NCBI GenBank assembly: GCA_036502025.1
Contig: DASXZJ010000114.1
Span: 1-24,827 of the forward strand
Direction: 5' to 3'
DNA length: 24,827 bases
Source of the DNA: Bog-473 sp036502025
GTDB lineage: Bacteria; Actinomycetota; Acidimicrobiia; Acidimicrobiales; RAAP-2
In this document: positions 17,165 through 24,827 of the stretch, one piece after another
Numbering within the stretch: position 1 is the stretch's first letter
How the letters are laid out: each line of letters opens with the position of its first letter
The notes under the pieces: model-generated
Told to the model about the DNA's origin: nothing
The model's database searches: none
Seen by the model: the letters and a program-made list of their open reading frames with translations, nothing else
Translations under genes and position numbers: made by a program

Positions 17165-18465
17165 CCGTCCGGCTGGTCGCCGACGCCGTCTTCACCGTCG
17201 ACGCCGACGACACCGTCCTCCGACCGGGGGCGGTGGAGTTCGAGGCCGGGGTGATCACCTGGGTCGGTGACCCCGGGGTGGCGGCCGCCGCCGGCACCGA
17301 GGTGCGCCACCTCGGCGGGATCGTGATGCCCGGGTTGGTGAACTGCCACGGCCACTCGCCCATGACCCTGGTGCGCAGCGCCGGCGACGGGCTGCCGCTG
17401 CACCGATGGCTGGCCGAGGCGGTCTGGCCCCGCGAGGCGCGGGCCACCGACGAGGACGTCTTCTGGGGCATGACCCTCGGCGCCGACGAGCTCCTCGGCA
17501 ACGGAGTGACCACGACGTGCGAGCAGTATCTCCAACCCGAGCCGGTGGCCGAGGCGGCAGTGGCGTCGGGCATCCGCTGCGTCCTCACCCCGGGCATCTT
17601 CGACTTCCCCGACGCCGGGCCGTCGGGTACGTGGCCGGTGCATCTGGCCGAGGCCTGCCGGATCCACGACGAGATGGACGGCCGGGAGGGTCGGCTGCAC
17701 GTGGGCTTCGGGCCGCACGCCGCCTACAGCGTTCCGGCGGCAGGATTGCGCGCCATCGCCGCCGAGGCACAGCAGCGCGACGCCCTGCTGCAGATCCACC
17801 TGTCGGAGACCGCCGCTGAAGGCCGGGAGGTGGAGGAGCGCTACGGCATGGGAGCGCCGGCGCTGCTGGCTTCGCTCGGCGTGTTCGACGGCCGGGTGCT
17901 GGCGGCCCACAGCGTGTGGCTGGACGAGACCGAGATCGCCCTGATGGCCGAGCACGACGTCGCGGTGGCCCACTGTCCCGGGAGCAACGGGAAGCTGGGC
18001 TCGGGCGTGGCCCCGCTGGTCCGGCTCTTGGCCCACGGGATCCGGGTGGGGCTCGGTACGGACGGCCCAGCCTCCAACGACGATCTCCACCTGTGGGACG
18101 AGATGCGCCTGGCCGCCATCCTGGCCCGGGCCACCGCCGGGGATCCGGGCGTCCTGAGCACGGCCGCCGCGCTGCGGCTGGCCACCCGGGACGGGGCCGA
18201 CGCGCTGGGACTGCCGGTGGGCGCCTTGGAGGTGGGGCGAGCGGCCGACATCGTCCGGCTCCGCACCGACGACGCGCGTTTCACGCCTGGGCTGGACGAG
18301 CCCGAGCTCCTGGGGCACCTGGTCTGGGCCGGCGCCGGCTACCTGGTGACCGATGTCTGGGTCGGCGGCGTGCCCGTGGTGGCCGGTGGCCGGAGCGTGC
18401 TCATCGACGGTGAGCGGGCCCGGGCCGAGGTGGGGCAGCGCGCCCGCCACCTCGTCGCCTCTTAA
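17161..18465 (+). CDS. mtaD: Amidohydrolase, 5'-methylthioadenosine/S-adenosylhomocysteine deaminase-like
   Basis: Member of the amidohydrolase superfamily, TrzA/MtaD branch: a TIM-barrel metal enzyme that deaminates adenosine-type substrates such as SAH or MTA to inosine derivatives. Visible in order: the beta-sandwich start, PGLVNCHGHSPMTLVRS with the HxH metal pair (His63, His65), IHLSETAAE, AHSVWLDETEI, AVAHCPGSNGKLGSG, and GTDGPASNDDLHLWDEM with the catalytic Asp. Length (434 residues) is normal. The GTG at 17161 overlaps the DtxR-family stop (GTGA). Other deaminases of this group (guanine, cytosine, triazine) share the fold, so the substrate is an inference. The nearby purine nucleoside phosphorylase supports a role in nucleoside salvage or SAH removal. 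Confidence 0.85.
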   Translation: MTVRLVADAVFTVDADDTVLRPGAVEFEAGVITWVGDPGVAAAAGTEVRHLGGIVMPGLVNCHGHSPMTLVRSAGDGLPLHRWLAEAVWPREARATDEDVFWGMTLGADELLGNGVTTTCEQYLQPEPVAEAAVASGIRCVLTPGIFDFPDAGPSGTWPVHLAEACRIHDEMDGREGRLHVGFGPHAAYSVPAAGLRAIAAEAQQRDALLQIHLSETAAEGREVEERYGMGAPALLASLGVFDGRVLAAHSVWLDETEIALMAEHDVAVAHCPGSNGKLGSGVAPLVRLLAHGIRVGLGTDGPASNDDLHLWDEMRLAAILARATAGDPGVLSTAAALRLATRDGADALGLPVGALEVGRAADIVRLRTDDARFTPGLDEPELLGHLVWAGAGYLVTDVWVGGVPVVAGGRSVLIDGERARAEVGQRARHLVAS

Positions 18466-18468
18466 GCT
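18463..18468 (+). promoter_or_regulatory. Candidate -10 box (TAAGCT) for leaderless obgE
   Basis: TAAGCT starts in the stop codon of the preceding gene and ends 8 bases before the obgE ATG. The spacer has no SD. The overlap with a TAA stop raises the chance of coincidence. Confidence 0.4.
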
Positions 18469-18476
18469 GGAACGCC

Positions 18477-19727
18477 ATGTCCGGATTCGTCGATCAGGCT
18501 CAACTACACGCGCGCGCCGGTGACGGAGGCGCCGGTGCCGTGTCGTGGCGGCGGGAGGCCCACGTCGATCGCGGTGGTCCCGACGGCGGCGACGGTGGCC
18601 ACGGCGGCGACGTCTGGCTGGTGGCGTCGGTGAACCAGTCCTCCCTCCTGGGCTTCCGGGATCACCCGCACCGCCGGGCCACCGACGGGGTGCACGGCTC
18701 GGGGCAGAAGCGCCACGGGGCGCGCGGCAAGGACGTGGTGGTGCCGGTGCCCGTGGGCACGGTGGTGCGCGACAGCGAGGGTGCCGTGCAGTGCGACCTG
18801 GCCACCGACGGCGACCGCCACCTGATCGCCGAGGGCGGCCAGGGCGGGCGGGGCAACGCCCGCTTCCTCTCCAACCGACGCCGCGCCCCGGCCTTCGCCG
18901 AGCAGGGCGAGAAGGGTCAGGAACGCTGGCTCGACATGGAGCTCAAGCTCATGGCCGACGTGGCCCTGGTCGGGTTCCCCAACGCCGGGAAGTCCACGCT
19001 CATCTCGACCGTCTCGGCCGCCAAGCCCAAGATCGCCGACTACCCCTTCACCACGCTGGAGCCCCACCTCGGCGTGGTGCGGGTCGGCGGGTCACGGGAC
19101 GGCACCGAGTTCGTCATGGCCGACATCCCGGGCCTCGTCGAGGGCGCGGCCGAGGGGAAGGGGCTGGGTCACCGCTTCCTGCGGCACATCGAGCGGGCCC
19201 GGGTGCTAGTGGTGCTGCTGGACCTCGACCCGCTGGCCGAGCACCCCCCGGCCGAGCAGCTGCGGATTCTGCTGGGTGAGCTGGGCGGTTACCAGCCCGA
19301 TCTGCTCGAACGTCCCCGCCTCGTGGTCGGCTCCAAGATGGATCTGTCGTCGGGGCACGAGGTGTGCGAGCTGGTCCTCTCCGCCGCCACCGGGGACGGC
19401 GTGCGGCCCCTGGTCGAGAGGCTGGCCGCCATGGTCCAGACGGCGCGCGCCGAGATGGCGGCGGTGGCCAGCTCGGTGGTGGTGCTGCACCGTCCGGTGC
19501 CCGAAGGGGTGGACGTGCAGCGGGTCAGCCCCGGCAACTGGCGCGTCGTGGGACGGATCGCCGAGCGGGCAGTGGCCTTCTCGGACTTGAACGACGACGG
19601 CGCCCTGGCCGAAGCGGTGAAACGACTGCGCCGGCTGGGCGTCGATCGTGCCCTCTCGCGGGCCGGGGTGCGCGACGGGGACGAGGTCACGGTGGGCGAC
19701 ATGACCTTCACCTGGGGCGAGCCGTGA
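18477..19727 (+). CDS. obgE: GTPase ObgE/CgtA
   Basis: ObgE is an essential GTPase in late 50S assembly and stress signalling. The N-terminal glycine-rich Obg fold (GDGGAGAVSWRREAHVD and GGPDGGDGGHGGD) precedes a G domain with G1 GFPNAGKS (166-173), G2 in YPFTTLEP and G3 DIPGLVEGA. G4 reads SKMD (286-289) in place of NKxD, and G5 is SAAT. A C-terminal OCT domain follows (from ~residue 340, PGNWRVVGRIAERAVAF). Length (416) is usual. The ATG at 18477 is 11 bases after the amidohydrolase and has no SD. The stop overlaps the proB GTG. Ser for Asn at G4 is a mild change that usually still allows guanine recognition. Confidence 0.96.
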   Translation: MSGFVDQAQLHARAGDGGAGAVSWRREAHVDRGGPDGGDGGHGGDVWLVASVNQSSLLGFRDHPHRRATDGVHGSGQKRHGARGKDVVVPVPVGTVVRDSEGAVQCDLATDGDRHLIAEGGQGGRGNARFLSNRRRAPAFAEQGEKGQERWLDMELKLMADVALVGFPNAGKSTLISTVSAAKPKIADYPFTTLEPHLGVVRVGGSRDGTEFVMADIPGLVEGAAEGKGLGHRFLRHIERARVLVVLLDLDPLAEHPPAEQLRILLGELGGYQPDLLERPRLVVGSKMDLSSGHEVCELVLSAATGDGVRPLVERLAAMVQTARAEMAAVASSVVVLHRPVPEGVDVQRVSPGNWRVVGRIAERAVAFSDLNDDGALAEAVKRLRRLGVDRALSRAGVRDGDEVTVGDMTFTWGEP

Positions 19728-20812
19728 GCGGCGGCCGCCCCCAGACGGTGGTGCTCAAGGTGGGCTCGTCCTCGGTCTCGGCCGCGACCGTCGACCGCCT
19801 GTGCACCGAGATCGCGGCGGCGCGGGCCGAGGGCCATACGGTCGTGGTCGTCACCTCGGGCGCCATCGCCGCGGGTTGGACGGCGCTCGAGCGGGGTGAG
19901 AAGCGACCGGGCGATCCGGCCGTGCTCCAGGCCATCTCCGCCGTGGGCCAGCACCGGCTGATGCGCATCTGGCAGGACGGGCTCGATCCCCACGGCATCC
20001 TGGCCGGCCAGGTGCTGCTGGCCCCGCTGGACTTCGTGCACCGGACGCAGTACCTGCACGCCCGGGGCACGCTCGGCCACCTGGTGGCGCTGGGCGTGGT
20101 GCCGGTGGTCAACGAGAACGACGCCGTGGCCGACGAGGAGATCCGCTTCGGTGACAACGACCGGTTGGCCGCGCTGGTGGCCCACCTCGTCGGCGCGCAC
20201 CTCCTCCTGCTGCTGACCGACACGCCGGGACTGCTGACGGCCGACCCACGCCAGTTCGCCGAGGCCTCGCTCATTGAGGAGGTGGTCGAGATCGACCACC
20301 AGCTCGAATCCATGGCGGGCGGGCCCGGCAGCGCCGCCGGCAGCGGCGGCATGGCCTCCAAGCTGGCCGCGGCCAAGATCGCCACCTGGTCGGGGGTCGA
20401 GACGATCATCGCCGACGCGGCGCGGCCGGGCGTGGTCGGCGCCGCGCTGGCGGGCGAGAGCGGGGTGGGCACGGTGTTCCGCGCCCGGCCGCACCGGCTC
20501 CCGGCCCGCAAGCTCTGGATCGCCTTCGCCCTCGGTGCCTCGGGCCGCCTGGTCGTCGACGAAGGGGCGCGCGGCGCGCTGGCCGAGGGTGGCCGCTCAC
20601 TGCTACCGGCCGGCGTGGTCTCGGTGGAGGGGGAGTTCGCGCCCGACGACGCCGTGGAGATCGCCGGGCCTGACGGCAAGGTGTTCGCCAAGGGCCTGGT
20701 TCGGCTGGGCTCGGGGCGCTCGGAGGAGTGGGTGGGGCGTCGCAGCGAGCAGCTCCCCGAAGACATGTCCCACCTGGTCGTGCACCGCGACGACCTGGTG
20801 CTTGTACGCTGA
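19724..20812 (+). CDS. proB: Glutamate 5-kinase
   Basis: ProB makes gamma-glutamyl phosphate from glutamate and ATP, the first and feedback-controlled step of proline synthesis. The 362-residue product has the amino-acid-kinase domain (VVLKVGSSSV, VVVVTSGAIAAGW, VNENDAV, FGDNDRLAALVA, LLTDTPGLL, GSGGMASKLAAAKIA) and a C-terminal PUA domain from ~270 (GRLVVDEGARGAL to MSHLVVHRDDLVLV). The GTG at 19724 overlaps the obgE stop (GTGA) and starts the protein just before the first strand. proA follows after 4 bases. The obgE-proB-proA order is common in actinobacteria. Nothing is missing. Confidence 0.97.
   Translation: MSGGRPQTVVLKVGSSSVSAATVDRLCTEIAAARAEGHTVVVVTSGAIAAGWTALERGEKRPGDPAVLQAISAVGQHRLMRIWQDGLDPHGILAGQVLLAPLDFVHRTQYLHARGTLGHLVALGVVPVVNENDAVADEEIRFGDNDRLAALVAHLVGAHLLLLLTDTPGLLTADPRQFAEASLIEEVVEIDHQLESMAGGPGSAAGSGGMASKLAAAKIATWSGVETIIADAARPGVVGAALAGESGVGTVFRARPHRLPARKLWIAFALGASGRLVVDEGARGALAEGGRSLLPAGVVSVEGEFAPDDAVEIAGPDGKVFAKGLVRLGSGRSEEWVGRRSEQLPEDMSHLVVHRDDLVLVR
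20805..20810 (+). promoter_or_regulatory. Candidate -10 box (TACGCT) before proA
   Basis: TACGCT in the last codons of proB lies 6 bases before the proA GTG, and no SD is present. Re-initiation by ribosomes ending at the proB stop, only 4 bases away, would also explain the missing SD. Confidence 0.3.
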
Positions 20813-20816
20813 CCCG

Positions 20817-22070
20817 GTGACCACACCGGCATTGGAGCAGCTGGCGCGCCGCGTCCGGGCGGCCTCGAGGGTGGTGGGACGGTCCTCCGCGTCGGTCCGC
20901 AACGAGGCCCTCGGGGTGGCGGCCGACCTCCTCGATGAGGAGTGGCCGAGCCTGCTCGAGGCCAACCAGCGGGACCTGGCCCGCGCCGCGTCCGACGGCA
21001 TGGGGGCCACCGCCCAGGACCGTCTCCGCCTGACCGAGGCCCGGGCGCGCGGCATGGCGGCCGGCCTGCGCACGGTGGCCGGGTTGGCCGACCCGGTGGG
21101 CGAGGTGGTCGAGGGCTGGGTCCGGCCCAACGGCTTGCGGGTCACCCGGGTGCGGGTACCCCTCGGGGTGGTCGGCGTGATCTACGAGAACCGCCCCAAC
21201 GTGACCAGCGACGCCGCCGGACTTTGTCTCAAGGCGGGCAACGCCGCCTTCCTACGCGGCTCGTCGACCGCGCTGGAGTCCAACCGGGCCGTGGTCGGCA
21301 TCCTGCGGCGGGCCGTCACCAAGGCCGGGCTGCCGGAGGACTCGGTGGCCCTGGTGGAGGACACCTCGCACGAGACGGCCGTGGAGTTCATGCGGCTGCG
21401 CGGCCTCATCGACTGCCTCATCCCCCGGGGCGGCCCGGCGCTCATCGAGTCCCTGCTCGAGCACGCCACCGTGCCCTACGTCCTCGACGGCGACGGCAAC
21501 TGCCACGTCTACGTGGACGCGGCCGCCGACCTCTCGATGGCGCTCGACATCGTGGTGAACGCCAAGACGCAGCGTTTCGGCGTCTGCAACGCAGCCGAGA
21601 CCATCCTGGTCCACGCCGACGTGGCGTCCGCCTTCCTGCCCCGGATGGCCGAGGCGCTGGTGGCCGCGGGCGTCGAGCTCCGGGGCGACGAGCGGGTCCG
21701 CGCCATCCTGCCCGGCACGACGGCGGCGCAGGAGAGCGATTTCGCCACCGAGTTCCTCGGGCCGACGGTGGCGATTGGTGTGGTGGACGATCTTGACGGC
21801 GCCATCGACCACGTGGCCCGGTTCGGCTCGGGCCACTCCGAGGCGATCGTCACCGACGACCTCGGGACGGCTGATCGCTTTGCGGCGGAGGTCGATGCGG
21901 CGGCCGTGCTGGTGAACGCGTCGACCAGGTTCATCGACGGCGAGGAGTTGGGATTGGGCGCCGAGGTGGGCATTTCGACCCAGAAGCTGCACGCCCGGGG
22001 CCCGATGGGAGTGAGGGAATTGACGAGCGTCAAATGGATTGTTCGCGGCGACGGGCAGGTGCGCCGGTGA
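20817..22070 (+). CDS. proA: Glutamate-5-semialdehyde dehydrogenase (gamma-glutamyl phosphate reductase)
   Basis: ProA reduces gamma-glutamyl phosphate with NADPH to glutamate semialdehyde, the second step of proline synthesis. The 417-residue product has the aldehyde-dehydrogenase fold, with VPLGVVGVIYENRPNVT, AGNAAFLRGSS, DCLIPRGG and VPYVLDGDGNCHVYVD. The catalytic cysteine is Cys257 in QRFGVCNAAET; the usual QRPGVCNA has Phe for Pro here. GLGAEVGISTQKLHARGPMG is the family C-terminal signature. The GTG at 20817 is the earliest sensible start. The frame extends upstream through proB but is non-coding there. The stop overlaps the GTG of the MoxR gene (GTGA), which ties the biosynthetic pair to an unrelated module. 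Confidence 0.97.
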   Translation: MTTPALEQLARRVRAASRVVGRSSASVRNEALGVAADLLDEEWPSLLEANQRDLARAASDGMGATAQDRLRLTEARARGMAAGLRTVAGLADPVGEVVEGWVRPNGLRVTRVRVPLGVVGVIYENRPNVTSDAAGLCLKAGNAAFLRGSSTALESNRAVVGILRRAVTKAGLPEDSVALVEDTSHETAVEFMRLRGLIDCLIPRGGPALIESLLEHATVPYVLDGDGNCHVYVDAAADLSMALDIVVNAKTQRFGVCNAAETILVHADVASAFLPRMAEALVAAGVELRGDERVRAILPGTTAAQESDFATEFLGPTVAIGVVDDLDGAIDHVARFGSGHSEAIVTDDLGTADRFAAEVDAAAVLVNASTRFIDGEELGLGAEVGISTQKLHARGPMGVRELTSVKWIVRGDGQVRR

Positions 22071-22993
22071 GCGCGTCGGTCAACGCCTCGTTGGGGTTGC
22101 CCGATGCCGGGCCGCCCCGCTTCGACTCACTCGACGCCGTGCGGGCCGGCCTGGCCCAGGTGGGCTACCTGGCCGACGATTCCATCAGCGGTGTGGTTTA
22201 CCTGGCCGACCGCCTGGCCAAGCCGGTCCTGGTCGAGGGACCGGCGGGCACGGGCAAGACGCAGCTGGCCAAGTCGGTGGCCGACCTCACCGGCGCCCGT
22301 TTGATCCGCCTGCAGTGCTACGAGGGGCTCGACGAGTCCAAGGCCCTCTACGAATGGAACTACCGCAAGCAGTTGCTGCGCATCCAGGCCGGCGAGCACG
22401 GCCAGCAGGAGCAGGAAGGCCCGTCGTGGCAGGAGCTCGAAGAGGACATCTTCTCGGAGGACTTCCTCCTCGCCCGGCCGCTGCTCGAGGCCATCCGGGC
22501 CACCGATCCGGTCATCCTGCTGGTCGACGAGGTGGACCGGGTGGAGCTGGAGACCGAGGCCCTGCTGCTCGAGATCCTGAGCGAGTACCAGGTCTCCATC
22601 CCCGAGCTGGGCACGGTGCGGGCCACCCAGCTGCCCATGGTCTTCCTCACCTCGAACAACACACGGGAGCTGTCCGAGGCCCTCAAGCGTCGCTGCCTCT
22701 ACCTCCACGTCGACTACCCCGACCTCGATCGTGAGCGCGAGATCGTGCGCTCCCGCGTGCCCGGCATCAGCGAGGAGCTGGCCGACCAGGTGGCGCGCAT
22801 CGTGCGTTCGCTCCGCACCTTGGAGCTCCGCAAGGCCCCGTCGGTCTCCGAGACGCTTGATTGGGCGCGTACCCTGGTCATCCTCGGCGTCGAGACCATC
22901 GACGCCGCCGGGGCCAGGGACACGCTGCACATCCTGTTGAAGTATCAAGCCGATATCGAGCGGGCCGCCAAGGAACTGCTCTCGGTGAGCTAG
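22067..22993 (+). CDS. MoxR-family AAA+ ATPase (CoxD-like)
   Basis: MoxR ATPases act as chaperones that mature or insert cofactors into client complexes, usually with a vWA-domain partner. The 308-residue product has Walker A GPAGTGKT (58-65), Walker B ILLVDEVDR, the MoxR-typical EALLLEILSEYQVSIPELG, and sensor 1 with the arginine region TSNNTRELSEALKRRCLYLHVDYP. A helical lid follows (KAPSVSETLDWARTLVILG). The GTG at 22067 overlaps the proA stop (GTGA); an in-frame ATG at 22034 would overlap proA by 37 bases and is less likely. A CoxE-like vWA gene follows after 12 bases. In carbon monoxide dehydrogenase clusters CoxD/CoxE help build the active site, but no such enzyme is encoded here, so the client is unknown. 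Confidence 0.92.
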   Translation: MSASVNASLGLPDAGPPRFDSLDAVRAGLAQVGYLADDSISGVVYLADRLAKPVLVEGPAGTGKTQLAKSVADLTGARLIRLQCYEGLDESKALYEWNYRKQLLRIQAGEHGQQEQEGPSWQELEEDIFSEDFLLARPLLEAIRATDPVILLVDEVDRVELETEALLLEILSEYQVSIPELGTVRATQLPMVFLTSNNTRELSEALKRRCLYLHVDYPDLDREREIVRSRVPGISEELADQVARIVRSLRTLELRKAPSVSETLDWARTLVILGVETIDAAGARDTLHILLKYQADIERAAKELLSVS

Positions 22994-23005
22994 GCCGGTC
23001 GTCTC

Positions 23006-24475
23006 GTGCTGGACCTGCTGTCGGGTTTCGTGACCGAGCTGCGACGGGCCGGCCTGCCCGTCTCGTTGACCGAGCACCTGGACGCCGCCGAGGCGGTGCG
23101 CCACATACCCCTCGAGGACCGGGAGGGACTCAAGTACGCCTTGGCGGCCACGCTGGTGAAGTCCTCGTCGCACTGGCGCGCCTTCGAGACGGCCTTCGAA
23201 GTCTTCTTCGCCGTGCGCGCCGGCGGCCCTGGCTCGGCCACGGGTGAGGACGGGGACGAGCCCGGTGATGGCGAGGAAGGCGACCAGGACGGCGCGGCCG
23301 GCCGCGGCGAGGGTGGGACGCGGGGCCAGGGGCGCTCGTGGAAGGGAGCCGGGGGCGGCGAGGGGATGACCCCCGAGGAGCTGGCCGAGCTGCTCTTCAA
23401 ATCCCTGCTGTCGGCGGACGCCGCCATGATGAACGTGGTGGCCCGCAACGCGGTCGACCGCTACGCCGGCATGGAGCCGGGCCGACCGGTCGGTGGCACC
23501 TACTACCTCTACCGGACCTTGCGGAATCTCGACCTCGACGCTGTCCTGGCCAAATTGATGGGCCAGGCCCGGGACGCGGCCGCCGGTGAGGGGTTGACCG
23601 ATCTGGAGGAGCGGCTGGCGGCCGACGAGTACAAGGCCCGCATCGAGAAGTTCCGCCGCGCCGTCGAGACCGAGATCCGCCGCCGGTTGGTCGAGGACCG
23701 GGGGGCCGAGGCCCTGGCCCGCTCGGTGCGCAAGCCCCTGCCCGAGGACATCGACGTCATGCACGCCACCCGCGAGGAGCTGGCGGTGCTCCATCGGACG
23801 CTACAGCCGCTGTCGCGCAAGCTGGCGGTGCGGTTGGCCCGCAAGCGCCGCCACGGCCGGAAGGGGCCGCTCGACTTCCGGGCCACCATGCGCCGCTCGC
23901 TCTCGACCGGGGGAGTGCCCATCGACCCGCGCTATCGCCACCCCCGCCCGGCCAAACCTGAGATATTCGTCATCGCCGACATCTCGGGATCGGTGGCCTC
24001 CTTCGCCCGTTTCACCCTGCACCTGGTGTACGCCATCAGCTCTCAGTTCTCCAAGGTGCGCAGCTTCGTCTTCGTCGACGGCATTGACGAGGTGACCCGC
24101 TTCTTCGAGGGCGTGGTCGACCCGGCCGAGGCGGTGGCCCGCATCAACACCGAGGCCGACGTGATCTGGGTCGACGGTCACTCCGACTACGGCCACGCGC
24201 TGACCGAGTTCCACAAGCGCTGGAGCGACGAGGTCACCTCCCGCTCGTCGATCCTGCTGCTGGGCGACGCCCGCAACAACTACCACGCCTCCGGCGCCTG
24301 GGTGGTCGAGGACCTGCAGCGCAAGGCCCGCCGGGTCTACTGGCTCAACCCCGAGCCGCGCGACTACTGGGGCTCGGGTGACTCCATCGTCGGCGAGTAC
24401 GCCGCCCACTGCGACGACGTGGTCGAATGCCGGACGCTGCGCCAATTGGAGCACTTCGTCGGCAACCTGGCATGA
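23006..24475 (+). CDS. von Willebrand factor A domain protein, CoxE-like
   Basis: The 489-residue product has an N-terminal helical part (FVTELRRAGLPVSLTEHLDAAEAV). A low-complexity Gly/Asp/Glu/Arg linker follows at ~75-125, then a charged middle region and a C-terminal vWA domain. The MIDAS motif DISGS is intact (Asp325, Ser327, Ser329), and further metal-site candidates lie in VDGHSDYGHAL and LLLGDARNNY. Such proteins pair with MoxR ATPases, probably presenting clients to them. The GTG at 23006 has no SD, but it is 12 bases after the MoxR stop and starts at the family's usual N-terminus. The stop overlaps the next ATG (ATGA). The client is unknown. Confidence 0.9.
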   Translation: MLDLLSGFVTELRRAGLPVSLTEHLDAAEAVRHIPLEDREGLKYALAATLVKSSSHWRAFETAFEVFFAVRAGGPGSATGEDGDEPGDGEEGDQDGAAGRGEGGTRGQGRSWKGAGGGEGMTPEELAELLFKSLLSADAAMMNVVARNAVDRYAGMEPGRPVGGTYYLYRTLRNLDLDAVLAKLMGQARDAAAGEGLTDLEERLAADEYKARIEKFRRAVETEIRRRLVEDRGAEALARSVRKPLPEDIDVMHATREELAVLHRTLQPLSRKLAVRLARKRRHGRKGPLDFRATMRRSLSTGGVPIDPRYRHPRPAKPEIFVIADISGSVASFARFTLHLVYAISSQFSKVRSFVFVDGIDEVTRFFEGVVDPAEAVARINTEADVIWVDGHSDYGHALTEFHKRWSDEVTSRSSILLLGDARNNYHASGAWVVEDLQRKARRVYWLNPEPRDYWGSGDSIVGEYAAHCDDVVECRTLRQLEHFVGNLA

Positions 24476-24827
24476 GCGCCGGTGCGGGTTCGGGAGAGTT
24501 CCTGGGGGTCGGCGAGGGGGCAGGCGAGGTCGAGAGCGAGGCCACCACCATCGGGTCGGTTTTCGGCGTCCCCGACGGCGTCCGTCGCATCTTCCCGTCC
24601 CAGCCGGATGCCACCCGCGTCGTCCTGGTCCGCCACGGCGAAGCGGTCTGCAACGTCAACGGTGTGGTTGGGGGCATGCGGGGCTGCCGCGGGCTGACCG
24701 AACTGGGTCGTGCGCAGGTGTTGGCATTGCGGGAGCGTCTTATCCGGACCGGGGAGCTCAAGGGCGCCGGGGCGCTCTACTCCTCGACCCTGCCCCGGGC
24801 GATTGAGACGGCGGCGCTGCTGCAGCC
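24472..24827 (+). CDS. Histidine phosphatase family protein (3' end missing)
   Basis: The frame runs from the ATG at 24472 to the window edge without a stop (118 codons), so only the N-terminal half is seen. The signature RHGE (Arg54, His55, Gly56) carries the phospho-accepting histidine, and GLTELGRAQ plus YSSTLPRAIETAALLQ are typical of the phosphoglycerate-mutase-like fold. About 50 residues, Gly/Glu-rich at first, precede the core and have no alternative start codon; most family members begin within a few residues of the RHG motif. The ATG overlaps the vWA stop (ATGA), placing the gene in the MoxR/vWA unit. The substrate cannot be named; small phosphorylated metabolites or phosphoproteins are both possible. 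Confidence 0.85.
   Translation, partial: MSAGAGSGEFLGVGEGAGEVESEATTIGSVFGVPDGVRRIFPSQPDATRVVLVRHGEAVCNVNGVVGGMRGCRGLTELGRAQVLALRERLIRTGELKGAGALYSSTLPRAIETAALLQ

Noticed and set aside
16651..18450. 599-codon open frame on the - strand opposite the DtxR-family and amidohydrolase genes
   Set aside because: Both + strand genes have full family motifs and overlapping start/stop; the reverse frame spans both and shows none.

Overview
This is about 24.8 kb of chromosomal core genome from a high-GC actinobacterium. Several things suggest class Acidimicrobiia: a compact mreBCD-mrdA cell-shape cluster, a Thr/Pro-rich secreted tail on PBP2, the gene block made of the two radical-SAM-linked genes, RNase E/G, rplU, rpmA, obgE, proB and proA, many GTG starts, and many starts with no Shine-Dalgarno (SD) sequence. 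The class is an inference; no rRNA gene is present. I count 24 protein genes packed almost end to end. The first (clpX) and the last (a histidine phosphatase) are cut by the window edges. I see no tRNA, rRNA, CRISPR array, insertion sequence or integrase. The largest gap between genes is 130 bases (3028-3157).

Layout. (1) 1-3027: clpX (5' end missing), folC and ndk, housekeeping genes on the + strand. (2) 3158-7857: mreB, mreC, mreD and mrdA (PBP2), the elongasome, read from a likely promoter with a short hairpin-bearing leader. The SEDS partner rodA is not in this cluster. (3) 7878-12863: a radical SAM protein of unknown function, its small partner (DUF2344), RNase E/G, and ribosomal proteins L21 and L27. 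(4) 12899-18465: an accessory block lying between rpmA and obgE. It holds an SRPBCC protein and, on the - strand, a VOC protein and a purine nucleoside phosphorylase. On the + strand it holds a complete copper amine oxidase, an overlapping DtxR-type metalloregulator and an MTA/SAH-deaminase-like amidohydrolase. (5) 18477-22070: obgE, proB and proA. (6) 22067-24827: a MoxR-type AAA+ ATPase, a CoxE-like von Willebrand A protein and a histidine phosphatase, joined by overlapping stops and starts.

How the genes work together. Region 2 builds the rod-shaped wall. Region 3 joins RNA processing to large-subunit ribosomal proteins, and ObgE, a ribosome-assembly GTPase, resumes that theme after the accessory block. 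Within the block, the SAH/MTA deaminase-like enzyme and the phosphorylase could together turn methylation by-products into purine bases and sugar phosphate. The amine oxidase and the metal-sensing repressor overlap, which hints at metal-linked control. ProB and ProA give the first two steps of proline synthesis. The MoxR/vWA pair is a chaperone-like module whose client is unknown.

The most unusual signal is at gene starts. At least seven genes have a TANNNT -10-like hexamer 6-9 bases before the start codon and no SD. This is the expected layout of leaderless mRNAs. No wholly new system stands out. The best-supported unknowns are the radical SAM pair, the MoxR-vWA-phosphatase module, and the metal-site changes in the DtxR protein.
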